A stretch of 64,000 bases of DNA from Pontibacter sp. FD36 (GTDB lineage Bacteria > Bacteroidota > Bacteroidia > Cytophagales > Hymenobacteraceae): contig NZ_JADPMP010000013.1 of the NCBI RefSeq assembly GCF_015686655.1, positions 62,001 to 126,000 of the forward strand, written 5' to 3'. Each line of letters begins with the position of its first letter. Position 1 is the stretch's first letter. Positions 8,937-17,977 of the stretch are shown one piece after another. A model generated the notes under the pieces. It was not told where the DNA came from. It did not search any database and worked only from the letters and a program-made list of their open reading frames with translations. The translations under genes were made by a program, and so were the position numbers.

Positions 8937-8965
8937 CAGCCGCTTGATTAGCGGCTGTTTATTTT
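8937..8965 (+). terminator. terminator after transglutaminase-like gene
   Basis: CAGCCGC (8937-8943) pairs with GCGGCTG (8951-8957) across a 7-base loop, followed by TTTATTTT. Confidence 0.7.
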
Positions 8966-9005
8966 CTATACTTACCGTTTACAGCATAAAACGAACGAAA
9001 AAAAT

Positions 9006-10172
9006 ATGCCCAAAATCCTGATTATAGATGACGAACGGGCCATTCGCAGCACCCTGAAAGAGATCCTGGAGTTTGAAAACTATACCGTAGACGAAGCCGA
9101 GGACGGCCAGAAAGGCCTGCACCAGATTGGCAAGTCGAAGTATGATGTCGTGCTCTGCGACATCAAAATGCCAGGTATGGATGGTATAGAAGTGCTGGAA
9201 AAAGCCATGGAAATGGCACCTGACACTCCTTTTATCATGATATCAGCGCATGGCACCATCGACACGGCCGTGGAGGCTACCAAAAAGGGTGCCTACGATT
9301 TCCTGCAGAAACCACCGGATCTGAACCGTCTGCTGGTGTCCGTGCGCAATGCGCTGGACAAGTCGAACCTGGTGACCGAAACCAAGATCCTCAAAAAGAA
9401 AATATCGAAGACCTACGAAATGGTGGGTACTTCAGAAGCGCTGGGCCGCGTCAAGCAGGCGATCGAAAAGGTAGCCCCTACTGATGCCCGTGTGCTGATC
9501 ACTGGCCCGAACGGATCGGGTAAGGAGTTGGTGGCACGTGCCATACATGAGCATAGCAACCGCGCCAATGGTCCGCTGATAGAGGTAAACTGCGCCGCTA
9601 TACCGAGTGAACTAATCGAAAGTGAGCTGTTTGGCCACGAAAAGGGCTCTTTTACCTCCGCTGTGAAGCAGCGCATTGGCAAGTTTGAGCAGGCCAATGG
9701 CGGTACGCTCTTCCTGGACGAGGTGGGCGATATGAGTCTGTCAGCACAGGCCAAAGTGCTGCGTGCTTTGCAGGAGCATAAAATCACCCGTGTAGGTGGC
9801 GACAAAGACATCCAGGTGGATGTGCGTGTGCTGGCTGCTACAAACAAGAACCTGCTGGAAGAGATTGAAGCCAAGACCTTCCGCGAAGACTTGTACCATC
9901 GTTTGGGGGTGATCCTGATCCATGTGCCGCCGCTGAACGAGCGCCGCGAGGATATACCTGATCTGGTGCAGAAGTTTCTGCAGGACATCGCCAATGACTA
10001 CGGCAACAAGCCAAAGGCCATCACAAACGATGCGCTGGAATACTTAAAGACGCTGGACTGGCGCGGCAACGTGCGTGAATTACGCAACGTGGTAGAACGC
10101 CTAGTGATCATGAGCGGTCAGGAAGTGTCGCTGGAAGACGCCAAGGCTTATGCCCGTCCTGCCGGCTCTTAA
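9006..10172 (+). CDS. NtrC-like response regulator lacking a DNA-binding domain
   Basis: The receiver domain (1-120) has acidic residues D8/D9, phosphoacceptor Asp52, Ser80 and Lys102. An AAA+ sigma-54 interaction domain follows, with Walker A GPNGSGKE (167-174), Walker B LFLDEVGD (236-243) and a WRGNVRELRN sensor II region. Two things are odd. The GAFTGA loop used to contact sigma-54 reads GSFTSA (214-219). The protein also stops at residue 388, right after the AAA+ lid, with no Fis-type helix-turn-helix. It could act from solution or regulate by another route. No histidine kinase gene is adjacent. It ends at a strong terminator. Confidence 0.9.
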   Translation: MPKILIIDDERAIRSTLKEILEFENYTVDEAEDGQKGLHQIGKSKYDVVLCDIKMPGMDGIEVLEKAMEMAPDTPFIMISAHGTIDTAVEATKKGAYDFLQKPPDLNRLLVSVRNALDKSNLVTETKILKKKISKTYEMVGTSEALGRVKQAIEKVAPTDARVLITGPNGSGKELVARAIHEHSNRANGPLIEVNCAAIPSELIESELFGHEKGSFTSAVKQRIGKFEQANGGTLFLDEVGDMSLSAQAKVLRALQEHKITRVGGDKDIQVDVRVLAATNKNLLEEIEAKTFREDLYHRLGVILIHVPPLNERREDIPDLVQKFLQDIANDYGNKPKAITNDALEYLKTLDWRGNVRELRNVVERLVIMSGQEVSLEDAKAYARPAGS

Positions 10173-10195
10173 CCATATCTTATACTCATCTATGC

Positions 10196-10228
10196 AAAGC
10201 GCCCCGACCAATTGGCCGGGGCGCTTTT
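10196..10228 (+). terminator. strong terminator after response regulator
   Basis: AAAGCGCCCCG (10196-10206) pairs perfectly with CGGGGCGCTTT (10217-10227), followed by a T-rich run. It lies between convergent genes and may serve both. Confidence 0.85.
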
Positions 10229-10318
10229 ATTTTATACCTGTCGTACTGTTTGAGGTTAGCTATTGCCGCAGTGTATGAGCTACTTAGAAACCAGTCTTTA
10301 CACTTTTAAGCAATCCAA

Positions 10319-11287
10319 TTACGCTGCCGCTTTGCCCTTCTTCAGCATACAGCATTGCTTGTACTTCTTCCCGCTGCCACACGGGCATGGTTCGTTCCGC
10401 CCCAGGCGCTTACCATAAGGGTTGAGCAATTCCCGAAAGTTGATACGAAACCGCCTCTTAGGATTCTGCTGAAAGACTTTGGTCAGCATTTCGTACAAGC
10501 GCGGGTGCTTTTCAGCCAACTGGTCCGGCTTCTCAAAGAAATACTCCGTGACCACCGCAAAGAATTCTGCTTCGCTGGTCGCCCCATAATTGTTGATGTC
10601 CGACTTCCCCTTTTCGATCTGGCTGATCTTGCGGTACATCAGCTCTTCCCAGGGCTGCAGCAACTCATCCGGTAAGTAAGCTTTAGGTACACCGTCTATC
10701 TCGCCGTCGGCCTGATCGAGCATGTGCGCAAACTCGTGTATACCTACATTCTTACGGTCGGCCATGTCATTGAAGCCCTGTTCCAGCGCCGGTTTGGACA
10801 AGGTGACGTAATGATCATTCTGAAATGGGTTCACGCGTCCCAGTACCTCCGAAACAGCTTCGTTATCCTGATTCTTGTATCGGTGTATACTGCCAGGGAA
10901 CACCAGCACCTCTCCCAGGTTATGGTACTCCCAGTCCTTGAAACCGAAAATCGGAATGATAGCGCTGGAACCAACCAGCACCTTCGTTGTGTCGTCTACC
11001 TCTGTGTCTATACCTGTGATGCGCTTCTCAGACACAAAAAGAAGAAGTTTTCGTTCAAAGCGCTGTTTCTCCTCTTCGGTTTTTAAAGTATGGTAAAAGC
11101 CTACACGGTCTTGCAGGATCTTGCGCCACTCCACCGGAAAGCCTTTCTTCAGAATCTGCTTGCGGTGACGCTCCTTGCGGGTGGCCCACCTGTAAAACAG
11201 CAGCAGCATACCTGCTACCAGTGCAATAAAAAATACATAACCCATGGGCAGCTTAAACGGAAGATAGATGTTTTGGATGTTAGGCAA
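10319..11287 (-). CDS. mtfA: MtfA-family zinc metallopeptidase with SEC-C tail
   Basis: MtfA peptidases are gluzincins known in E. coli for sequestering the glucose regulator Mlc; the Bacteroidota role is unknown. The zinc motif HEFAH (184-188) with Asp191 and the distal Glu in AEFFAVVTEYFF (240-251) are intact. Residues 17-33 form an N-terminal membrane anchor. The last 30 residues are a SEC-C zinc motif, GRNEPCPCGSGKKYKQCC, with Cys301, Cys303, Cys312 and Cys313, as on SecA. This C-terminal addition is not part of the E. coli protein. The stop of the downstream LuxE-like gene lies 8 bases upstream, so the two minus-strand genes form an operon. Confidence 0.88.
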   Translation of the reverse strand: MPNIQNIYLPFKLPMGYVFFIALVAGMLLLFYRWATRKERHRKQILKKGFPVEWRKILQDRVGFYHTLKTEEEKQRFERKLLLFVSEKRITGIDTEVDDTTKVLVGSSAIIPIFGFKDWEYHNLGEVLVFPGSIHRYKNQDNEAVSEVLGRVNPFQNDHYVTLSKPALEQGFNDMADRKNVGIHEFAHMLDQADGEIDGVPKAYLPDELLQPWEELMYRKISQIEKGKSDINNYGATSEAEFFAVVTEYFFEKPDQLAEKHPRLYEMLTKVFQQNPKRRFRINFRELLNPYGKRLGRNEPCPCGSGKKYKQCCMLKKGKAAA

Positions 11288-11294
11288 CCGGATG

Positions 11295-12290
11295 TTAGGC
11301 GATCAATAGATTACAGCCCCGTATGTCAGAGTTATCAAATCGACCCAATACTTCAAAGGTCCCGTCCGGCTTCAAGCGCCCGATATCCTTCGTCTCAATA
11401 AAAGCACAAGAGTCTACATTGGCCAGGTCGATGACGTTGATGCCGCCTGAGCGCATATCCGGACGGATGTCGAAAGGATCGTTGAGATCGCGTAGGAGTA
11501 CCCGCAAGGTATAGCCCGGATGGAAAAGACCATCACCCAGCGAATAAGCCTGCGACAGCAGCTCCGTCATGCCGTATTCTGAATGAATGGCGTCCACCCC
11601 GAAACCCTTCTTCAGGTAGGCGTGCAGTTCTTCCCGTATCATTTCCCGACGGCGCCCCTTCATACCACCGGTTTCCATGATGGTCACATGGCTGAAATCC
11701 TCCTGCCCTTTCAGTTCATCAGCCCAGTCAAGCAGGGCGTAGGATACCCCAATCAGCAGTACTTTTTTTCTTTTCTGCTGTGCCCTTTTTACAGTTTGTA
11801 ACAGGTCATTATGGTTACGCAGGTAGAAGCCTTCCTCCTCCTGCCCCGACTGCTTGACAAAATAATCGACCATGGCCACGAGTGATGAACCACCCTGCTC
11901 CAGGTATGAAGGCAGCAGCGCCAGCACTACATAGTCAGTCAAAGGATCGTAGAATGACTCGAAAATTCGTTTTGTGGTGCGCAGGTACCATTCTAAGCTG
12001 GCTACCTGGTGCTGACTGCGCGTCATTTGGGTGGTGCCGCTACTATAGAAGGTCACCTCAGGTTCGAAAGTACCGGTTTTGACCTCGTGCGTCTTGAAAA
12101 ACTCAATCGGCAGAAAAGGAATATCCTCGAGCTGAGTGACCTGCTTTGGATCGCGGCCTAAATGCTGCAGATATTCATGGTATACCTGATTATGCTCAGC
12201 CTGGTACCTGAAAAGGGCCAGGGCAGTTTCTTTAAAATCGAAAGACTGTTCTGCTAGTAATAACTGCAAATGTTGGGCTTTGAAGTCCAT
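11295..12290 (-). CDS. LuxE/PaaK-like acyl-protein synthetase
   Basis: The 331-residue protein belongs to the LuxE-type acyl-protein synthetase branch of adenylate-forming enzymes. The phosphate-binding loop YSSGTT (82-87), the METGG motif (206-209) and SEYGMTELLSQAY (237-249) are visible. LuxE activates fatty acids with ATP; outside luminescent bacteria such proteins are often found with cell-surface or lipid genes and lack known substrates. No luciferase or reductase gene is present, so bioluminescence is not implied. It is the first gene of a two-gene unit with mtfA and is divergent from a lipoprotein gene 74 bases away. Confidence 0.82.
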   Translation of the reverse strand: MDFKAQHLQLLLAEQSFDFKETALALFRYQAEHNQVYHEYLQHLGRDPKQVTQLEDIPFLPIEFFKTHEVKTGTFEPEVTFYSSGTTQMTRSQHQVASLEWYLRTTKRIFESFYDPLTDYVVLALLPSYLEQGGSSLVAMVDYFVKQSGQEEEGFYLRNHNDLLQTVKRAQQKRKKVLLIGVSYALLDWADELKGQEDFSHVTIMETGGMKGRRREMIREELHAYLKKGFGVDAIHSEYGMTELLSQAYSLGDGLFHPGYTLRVLLRDLNDPFDIRPDMRSGGINVIDLANVDSCAFIETKDIGRLKPDGTFEVLGRFDNSDIRGCNLLIA

Positions 12291-12364
12291 CCAAATTATT
12301 TATAACAATTCCTGTATCTGTTCGTTTGATTTAGTAAATTTAGCTTCATTTTCTGAGATCCCAC

Positions 12365-12982
12365 ATGAGATACTTGCTAAAGTATGGTGCGCCTAGCCTG
12401 CTATTGCTGCTGGCCCTTAGCTCCTGCCGTAAAGAGCCTGTCTATGACGTAGTACCCGAAATTGAATTCAGGCGTGTGGAGCAGTACCATTTTGTGGATA
12501 CGCCATTCCCTCAAAGGCCGGATATCACCTCTTTACGAGATTCACTTGTGCTGGTCATCGGCTTTAAAGACGGAGACGGCAACCTGGGCCTTTCCAGTAA
12601 CCGGGATTCCGAAGACTTTCAGCCTCCTTTTAATGAAGGCTCCCAGTACGAGCAGAATTTTCATACCGTGATGTACATCAAAGTACAGGATCCGAACAAT
12701 CCAAGTAATTCCCGCTTTGAGCCCTACCCTTTCCCAGTGCCAGGCTTTCAGTTCTCGGGTCGCTTCCAGCGTCTGTCAGCTGATGATCGCCCGGAACCGC
12801 TGGAAGGCGAGATCAAATACAGCATCAACGAGATCAACGCATCCGAATTCCCCTTGCTGCGCCCCGGTGCTGTCATTAAATTTGACATCTACATCTACGA
12901 CCGCACCACTCCTGTACCAAACCGCAGCAATGTCGTGACAACAGACGAAATAACCTTATTTCAGCCAGCAGTAGGTGGCTGA
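12365..12982 (+). CDS. small conserved lipoprotein
   Basis: The 205-residue product has a short lipoprotein signal with lipobox LALSSC (Cys at 21) and a beta-rich body. The segment IGFKDGDGNLGLS (65-77) resembles the acidic FKDGDGDLG motif of a Bacteroidota-specific family of uncharacterised surface lipoproteins, possibly calcium-binding (inference). It is monocistronic and ends at a perfect 20-bp terminator shared with the convergent E1 gene. Confidence 0.78.
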   Translation: MRYLLKYGAPSLLLLLALSSCRKEPVYDVVPEIEFRRVEQYHFVDTPFPQRPDITSLRDSLVLVIGFKDGDGNLGLSSNRDSEDFQPPFNEGSQYEQNFHTVMYIKVQDPNNPSNSRFEPYPFPVPGFQFSGRFQRLSADDRPEPLEGEIKYSINEINASEFPLLRPGAVIKFDIYIYDRTTPVPNRSNVVTTDEITLFQPAVGG

Positions 12983-12999
12983 CCGCTTCATTAAAGTAT

Positions 13000-13047
13000 A
13001 AAAAGAGAGAGGCCCTGTATCATTTGGTACAGGGCCTCTCTCTTTTT
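13000..13047. terminator. bidirectional terminator, 20-bp perfect stem
   Basis: Positions 13000-13019 pair perfectly with 13028-13047 around an 8-base loop, with A- and T-tracts at the ends. It terminates the lipoprotein gene and the convergent E1 gene. Confidence 0.93.
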
Positions 13048-13061
13048 ATAGCACTACCTAA

Positions 13062-15470
13062 TTAGTAGATCGTAGGATAAGCCTTTGGATCAGCTTCGTG
13101 CATGATCTCGTATACCGCCTCAAACACATCCTCCGGATTCGGCTTAGAGAAGTAGTCGCCGTCAGATGAGTACGGCGGACGGTGCGCATGCGCTGACAGG
13201 CACTGTGGCTTGGAATCCAGGTAACGCCAAGCGCCCTGCTCGTCCACCACCTGCTGCATCATATAGGCTGTTGCCCCTCCTGGCACGTCCTCGTCAGCAA
13301 ACAGAACGCGGTTTGTCTTGCGGATGGAGTCTGTGATCATGTGCTCCAGGTCAAACGGCAGCAAAGATTGCACGTCTACCACCTCAGCCGATATACCAAA
13401 CTCTTCCAACTGACGAGCGGCATCCATCACAATGCGGCACATAGAGCCGTAAGTCACGATGGTGATATCAGTGCCCTCCTTCAATACTTCCGGCTTACCA
13501 AGCGGCACAGTAAACTCACCAACGTTGCTAGGAATTCGCTCTTTCAAACGATAGCCGTTGAGACATTCTATTACCAGCGCCGGCTCATCAGACTTAAGCA
13601 GTGTGTTGTAGAAACCCGCCGCCTGCGTCATATCACGCGGTACTAACACATGCATACCTCTGATGCTATGCAGGATCATACCGATCGGAGAACCGGAATG
13701 CCAGATGCCTTCCAGGCGGTGGCCACGGGTACGCACGATCAACGGTGCTTTCTGGCCTCCTTTGGTGCGGTACTGCAAACAGGCCACGTCGTCAGACAGG
13801 ATCTGAATAGCATATAATAAGTAGTCGAGGTATTGGATCTCGGTGATTGGGCGCAGGCCACGCAGGGCGGCTCCTATACCTTGTCCGATGATCGTACACT
13901 CGCGTATACCTGTGTCGGTTACGCGCAGCTCTCCGTGCTTCTCCTGCAGTCCGGCGAAAGCTTGGTTTACGTCACCGATGCGACCAACGTCCTCGCCGAT
14001 AGCGAACACACGTGGATCACGGGCCAGCATGGCATCAAAGCAGGCCTGCAGCACCTCACGGCCGTCTACCACAGGGGCATCCTCGGCAAACTCAGGCTTG
14101 ATTTCCTCTACTAACAGAGCAGCCTCTTCAGACTGGCTATATAAATAGGAGTTGAAACGATCCGCATTTTCCCCCATGGTCTGCTCCAGCCAACCCACCA
14201 GTTCACGCTTGGCCTGGTTGTTTTCGTCACGCACGTAGCGCAATACTTTGCGTACTGCTCTCACCGCATCGCTGCGGATAGGAGTTGACGTTTTGCGAAG
14301 CTCTTCAGTAATAGTGGCGATCTCTGTGATATGCTCACTGGCAGCTGCCAGGTTATCCATTAGCTTCAGAGCCTCCTCGTGATCGGCCTTGATGCTATCT
14401 GCAAAAGCGGTCCAGGCGGCAGTACGAGCCTGGCGCACGGCTTCTTTGGCTTCATTTTCAATCTGATCAAGCTGGTCAGTAGTTGCTATCTCATTAGACA
14501 GCATCCATTCGCGCATCTTCACGAGGCAGTCATACTCTGCTTCCCAAGCCAGACGGTCTTTAGACTTATAGCGCTCGTGCGAACCAGAAGTAGAGTGCCC
14601 CTGCGGCTGTGTTACCTCTTCCACATGCACCAATACAGGCACATGTTCTTCGCGGCATACCTTTACGGCTGCTTCGTAGGCTTCGCAGAGGGCGGCATAG
14701 TCCCAGCCTTTCACTTTAAATATCTCGTAGCCCTGCTCCTCGCGACTGTTGCGCTGGAAACCGGCCAGAATTTCAGAAATACTGCCTTTGGTCGTCTGGT
14801 ACTCAGCCGGCACAGAAATACCGTAGCCATCGTCCCATACTGATACCAGCATCGGCACCTGTAATACGCCAGCTGCGTTGATGGCCTCGAAGAACATGCC
14901 TTCTGAGGTGGAAGCGTTACCGATCGTACCGAAAGCCACCTCGTTGCCGTTCACTGAAAACTGCTGCATCCCCTGCAAATCAGGGTTTTGGCGATACAGC
15001 TTAGAAGCATAAGCCAGACCTACCAGGCGTGGCATTTGCGAAGCGGTAGGCGAAATATCAGAGCTGGAGTTTTTTTGCTCCATCAGGTTTTTCCAATTGC
15101 CCTCCTCGTCGAGCAGGCGGGTACCGAAGTGTCCGTTCATCGCACGACCGGCTGTGGAAGGCTCGGCCTCCACATCGGTATGCGCATATAATTGAGCAAA
15201 GTACTGCTGGAGCGTCAGTTCGCCAATGGCGAACATAAAAGTCTGGTCACGGTAATAGCCAGAGCGAAAATCGCCATTCTGGAAGAACTTGGCCATGGCC
15301 AGCTGGGCAACTTCTTTGCCATCGCCGAAAATACCGAACTTGGCTTTACCCATAAAAACCTCCTTGCGGCCGGCAAGGCTCGCATGGCGGCTCTCCCACG
15401 CAATACGATAGTCGTTGAGTATTTCCTGAGTGCTTAGTCTTTGAGTTATAGATGCTTCAGCAGTTTGCAT
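13062..15470 (-). CDS. fused 2-oxoacid dehydrogenase E1 (alpha and beta)
   Basis: This single 802-residue chain joins the E1 alpha and beta subunits of a thiamine-diphosphate 2-oxoacid dehydrogenase, most like the branched-chain (2-oxoisovalerate) enzyme. The alpha half (about 1-400) has the TPP-binding segment GTIGNASTSEG (181-191), DDGYGIS and the regulatory loop HSTSGSHERY. The beta half begins near residue 470 (VFAIGEDVG). The fused form is common in Bacteroidota. The ATG at 15470 is preferred over a TTG at 15509 because a promoter sits at 15507-15536, which would place transcription start at about 15500. E2 and E3 are not in the window. Confidence 0.92.
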   Translation of the reverse strand: MQTAEASITQRLSTQEILNDYRIAWESRHASLAGRKEVFMGKAKFGIFGDGKEVAQLAMAKFFQNGDFRSGYYRDQTFMFAIGELTLQQYFAQLYAHTDVEAEPSTAGRAMNGHFGTRLLDEEGNWKNLMEQKNSSSDISPTASQMPRLVGLAYASKLYRQNPDLQGMQQFSVNGNEVAFGTIGNASTSEGMFFEAINAAGVLQVPMLVSVWDDGYGISVPAEYQTTKGSISEILAGFQRNSREEQGYEIFKVKGWDYAALCEAYEAAVKVCREEHVPVLVHVEEVTQPQGHSTSGSHERYKSKDRLAWEAEYDCLVKMREWMLSNEIATTDQLDQIENEAKEAVRQARTAAWTAFADSIKADHEEALKLMDNLAAASEHITEIATITEELRKTSTPIRSDAVRAVRKVLRYVRDENNQAKRELVGWLEQTMGENADRFNSYLYSQSEEAALLVEEIKPEFAEDAPVVDGREVLQACFDAMLARDPRVFAIGEDVGRIGDVNQAFAGLQEKHGELRVTDTGIRECTIIGQGIGAALRGLRPITEIQYLDYLLYAIQILSDDVACLQYRTKGGQKAPLIVRTRGHRLEGIWHSGSPIGMILHSIRGMHVLVPRDMTQAAGFYNTLLKSDEPALVIECLNGYRLKERIPSNVGEFTVPLGKPEVLKEGTDITIVTYGSMCRIVMDAARQLEEFGISAEVVDVQSLLPFDLEHMITDSIRKTNRVLFADEDVPGGATAYMMQQVVDEQGAWRYLDSKPQCLSAHAHRPPYSSDGDYFSKPNPEDVFEAVYEIMHEADPKAYPTIY

Positions 15471-15506
15471 GTCTTGTCTGTAAAAGCTAATGATGGATTT
15501 TCTCTT

Positions 15507-15536
15507 CAAAAGTACAGAAGATTAGCCTAAAATCAA
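15507..15536 (-). promoter_or_regulatory. promoter of E1 gene
   Basis: Read on the minus strand: TTG (15536-15534), 19-base spacer, TACTTTTG (15514-15507). Both boxes and the spacing match the Bacteroidota consensus. The leader to the ATG at 15470 would be about 30 bases. Confidence 0.7.
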
Positions 15537-15602
15537 ATTAGGGCCCTTCTGCCGCCTAATCAGGCATAGGAATTGTTACTGTTTTTTTGTCAAAAGATTT
15601 TA

Positions 15603-15610
15603 TATCTTTG
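15603..15610 (+). promoter_or_regulatory. -7 box for the DUF1573 gene
   Basis: TATCTTTG matches TAnnTTTG exactly, 52 bases before the ATG at 15662. A TTTGTCAAAA element lies 13 bases upstream, closer than a standard -33 box; the same word stands before the -7 box of the yceD gene at about 52193. Confidence 0.5.
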
Positions 15611-15661
15611 TTTGTTTGCAGAACCTCTTTTTACTTTCGCAAAATTTCTTTACTTCGCATT

Positions 15662-16444
15662 ATGAACAGAAAATTTTACTTCCTTACATTCCTTAGCCTT
15701 CTGTTGGCTGGTTTTTCAGCCCAGGCGCAGGGCGAGCTCAAGTTTGAGAAAGAGACCCACGATTTTGGCACATTTGCCGAAGGTATGATCGCTTCTTACG
15801 AGTTTGTAGTGAAGAACGTAGGCGACAAGCCTGTGGTTATAGCGCAGGTACAGCCATCTTGCGGTTGCACCACACCGGAGTGGACTAAAGACCCCATCAT
15901 GCCAGGCAAAACAGGCGTGATCAAGGCGATGTACAACAGCAACGGCCGTCCCGGGCCCTTTCACAAGTCTATTTCTGTGATCTCAAATGCTGCTACACCT
16001 CAGGCTGTTATCTTCATTAAAGGAGAGGTTGGACCAAAAGATTTAAAAACTAGTTACACGCCGGAACAAAAAGCAAACTCACCGCGTTTGGCTGTTGGAA
16101 CTACTTCACACAGCTTCGGAAAACTTGAAAAAGGACAAAAAGCGGTGGCAAAGTTCACAATCAAAAACACAGGTCGGCAGGACCTTGTAGTGCAGGGCGT
16201 GAAGTCAAACTGCAACTGTGTAACCTATAAAGTTTCGGAACCAGCATTAAAACCGGGACAGCAGGCAACTTTGGAACTAACCTACATTCCTACAATGTTA
16301 AAGGAGCAAAATGAGGTAGTAACCATCGTTTCAAATGATATTGTAATGCCAGACCTTAAGCTCACGCTGAAGGCAAATGTAGTAGAGAGTCTGGCTCAAA
16401 AGAATATGTTAAGGGAAGGCAATCAGCCAGTACCTTTCAGATAG
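15662..16444 (+). CDS. exported DUF1573 protein with two repeats
   Basis: The product has a Sec signal (MNRKFYFLTFLSLLLAGF) ending at AQAQG, then two DUF1573 (HYDIN/ASH-like, immunoglobulin-fold) domains of about 100 residues. Each has the diagnostic pattern HDFGTF... or HSFGKL... followed by a Cys pair: PSCGCTTPEW in the first and SNCNCVTY in the second. Such proteins are abundant in Bacteroidota and are thought to be periplasmic; no function is established. The ATG at 15662 is chosen because earlier starts would precede the signal peptide and overlap the promoter. It is monocistronic and ends at a clear terminator. Confidence 0.88.
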   Translation: MNRKFYFLTFLSLLLAGFSAQAQGELKFEKETHDFGTFAEGMIASYEFVVKNVGDKPVVIAQVQPSCGCTTPEWTKDPIMPGKTGVIKAMYNSNGRPGPFHKSISVISNAATPQAVIFIKGEVGPKDLKTSYTPEQKANSPRLAVGTTSHSFGKLEKGQKAVAKFTIKNTGRQDLVVQGVKSNCNCVTYKVSEPALKPGQQATLELTYIPTMLKEQNEVVTIVSNDIVMPDLKLTLKANVVESLAQKNMLREGNQPVPFR

Positions 16445-16473
16445 TTTTTTTCATAGTTTTATTTTGTACTAAT

Positions 16474-16500
16474 GGCAGTGATTTTATCACTGCCTTTTTT
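16474..16500 (+). terminator. terminator after DUF1573 gene
   Basis: GGCAGTGAT (16474-16482) pairs with ATCACTGCC (16486-16494) around a TTT loop, followed by six T. Confidence 0.9.
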
Positions 16501-16720
16501 CATTTTATACCTTTTGGTTCTGGCATTTTGGAATAAGTAGGATACAATTTGAAAGTATCCCCATCATTCACTCCCCGATCGCTTGTTCAAGTCCGTCTGT
16601 CGTACAGGATCATACCCCCTCCCATCCTATTCCAAATCCCTTTAAATCAACCGCGTGCAAATGTTTATACAATCTTAAAGCAGGTTTCTTGTTTAGCCTT
16701 TTATTTCAAGATAGATATGG

Positions 16721-16728
16721 TATATTTG
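16721..16728 (+). promoter_or_regulatory. -7 box for alanine dehydrogenase
   Basis: TATATTTG matches the Bacteroidota -7 consensus, 39 bases before the ald ATG. No TTG is found at the proper -33 spacing. Confidence 0.5.
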
Positions 16729-16767
16729 CGCAGCTTTTCCAATATCTAATACTATAAATAGAACGAC

Positions 16768-17880
16768 ATGATTATTGGTGTTCCAAAGGAAATCAAGAAT
16801 AACGAAAACCGCGTAGGCGTAACTCCAGCCGGCGTGGTGGAACTGGTGCGCAATGGCCACACCGTGTACGTACAAGCTACTGCCGGCGAAGGCAGCGGCT
16901 TCCCGGATGATATGTATACCCAGGCTGGTGCTTCTATCCTGCCTAGCATTGAAGAGGTATACGGTATCGCTGAGATGATCATCAAGGTGAAAGAGCCGAT
17001 TGAGTCGGAGTACAGCCTGATCAAAGAAGACCAGTTGCTGTTTACCTATTTCCACTTTGCTTCATACGAGCCGCTTACGCACGCTATGATCAAGCAAAAA
17101 GCGGTTTGCCTTTCTTACGAAACGGTAGAGCGCGCTGACAGAAGCCTTCCATTGCTGGTGCCTATGTCAGAAGTTGCCGGCCGCATGTCAATACAGGAAG
17201 GTGCCAAGTACCTGGAGAAACCACTGAAAGGCCGTGGTATTCTGCTGGGTGGCGTACCAGGTGTGCGTCCTGCCAAGGTGATGATCCTGGGCGGTGGTGT
17301 GGTAGGTACCAACGCAGCCAAAATGGCCGCAGGTATGGGTGCCGACGTAACCATCCTTGACACGAACCTGGCCCGTCTGCGTTACCTGGACGATATCATG
17401 CCAGCCAACGTGAACACTTTCATGTCTAATGAATACAACATCCGCGAACTTCTCCCTACGCATGACCTGATCATTGGCGCTGTGTTGATCCCAGGCGCTA
17501 AGGCTCCTCACCTGATCACACGCGACATGCTGAAGGAAATGCGTCCGGGTACAGTGGTAGTAGACGTGGCAGTTGACCAGGGTGGTTGCATCGAAACCTG
17601 CAAGCCGACTACGCACGAGAACCCAACTTACATCATCGATGATGTAGTGCACTACTGCGTAGCCAACATGCCTGGTGCCGTTCCTTACACTTCAACACTG
17701 GCTCTTACCAACGCTACCCTGCCTTACGCTATCCAACTGGCGAACAAAGGCTGGAAGCAGGCTTGCGCAGACAGCAATGAGCTGAAGCTGGGCTTGAACG
17801 TGGTACAGGGCAAAGTAGTGTACAAAGGTGTGGCAGAAGCCTTCAACCTGGAGTACACAGACGTTAACTCTGTTCTTTAA
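16768..17880 (+). CDS. ald: alanine dehydrogenase
   Basis: This NAD-dependent enzyme interconverts L-alanine and pyruvate plus ammonia. The 370 residues match the family length and begin with the diagnostic MIIGVPKEIKNNENRVG, including substrate-binding Arg15. Lys74 in IKVKEP and His96 in YFHFAS fit the catalytic residues. The NAD-binding Rossmann motif GGGVVGTNAAKMA is present near 172-184. It is a monocistronic unit with its own -7 box and terminator. Its codon usage looks like that of a well expressed gene, and it carries only one copy of the dispersed AGGTATA word. Confidence 0.96.
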   Translation: MIIGVPKEIKNNENRVGVTPAGVVELVRNGHTVYVQATAGEGSGFPDDMYTQAGASILPSIEEVYGIAEMIIKVKEPIESEYSLIKEDQLLFTYFHFASYEPLTHAMIKQKAVCLSYETVERADRSLPLLVPMSEVAGRMSIQEGAKYLEKPLKGRGILLGGVPGVRPAKVMILGGGVVGTNAAKMAAGMGADVTILDTNLARLRYLDDIMPANVNTFMSNEYNIRELLPTHDLIIGAVLIPGAKAPHLITRDMLKEMRPGTVVVDVAVDQGGCIETCKPTTHENPTYIIDDVVHYCVANMPGAVPYTSTLALTNATLPYAIQLANKGWKQACADSNELKLGLNVVQGKVVYKGVAEAFNLEYTDVNSVL

Positions 17881-17904
17881 TTAAGGTATAGCCTTTCTAT
17901 AAAT

Positions 17905-17946
17905 GGAGCGCCTTCCTGATCTGTTCGGGAAGGCGCTCCTGTTTTG
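17905..17946 (+). terminator. terminator after ald
   Basis: GGAGCGCCTTCC (17905-17916) pairs perfectly with GGAAGGCGCTCC (17928-17939), followed by TGTTTTG. Confidence 0.85.
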
Positions 17947-17977
17947 TGCAGACTATCGTAAAGCGCACCATTTTCGG

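Noticed and set aside
9413..9994. 193-residue minus-strand ORF opposite the NtrC-like regulator
   Set aside because: Antisense shadow with Ser/Arg-rich composition typical of such frames.
11295..12290. LuxE-like gene as evidence for bioluminescence
   Set aside because: No luxA, luxB, luxC or luxD homologue is present in the window; the family is broader than luminescence.
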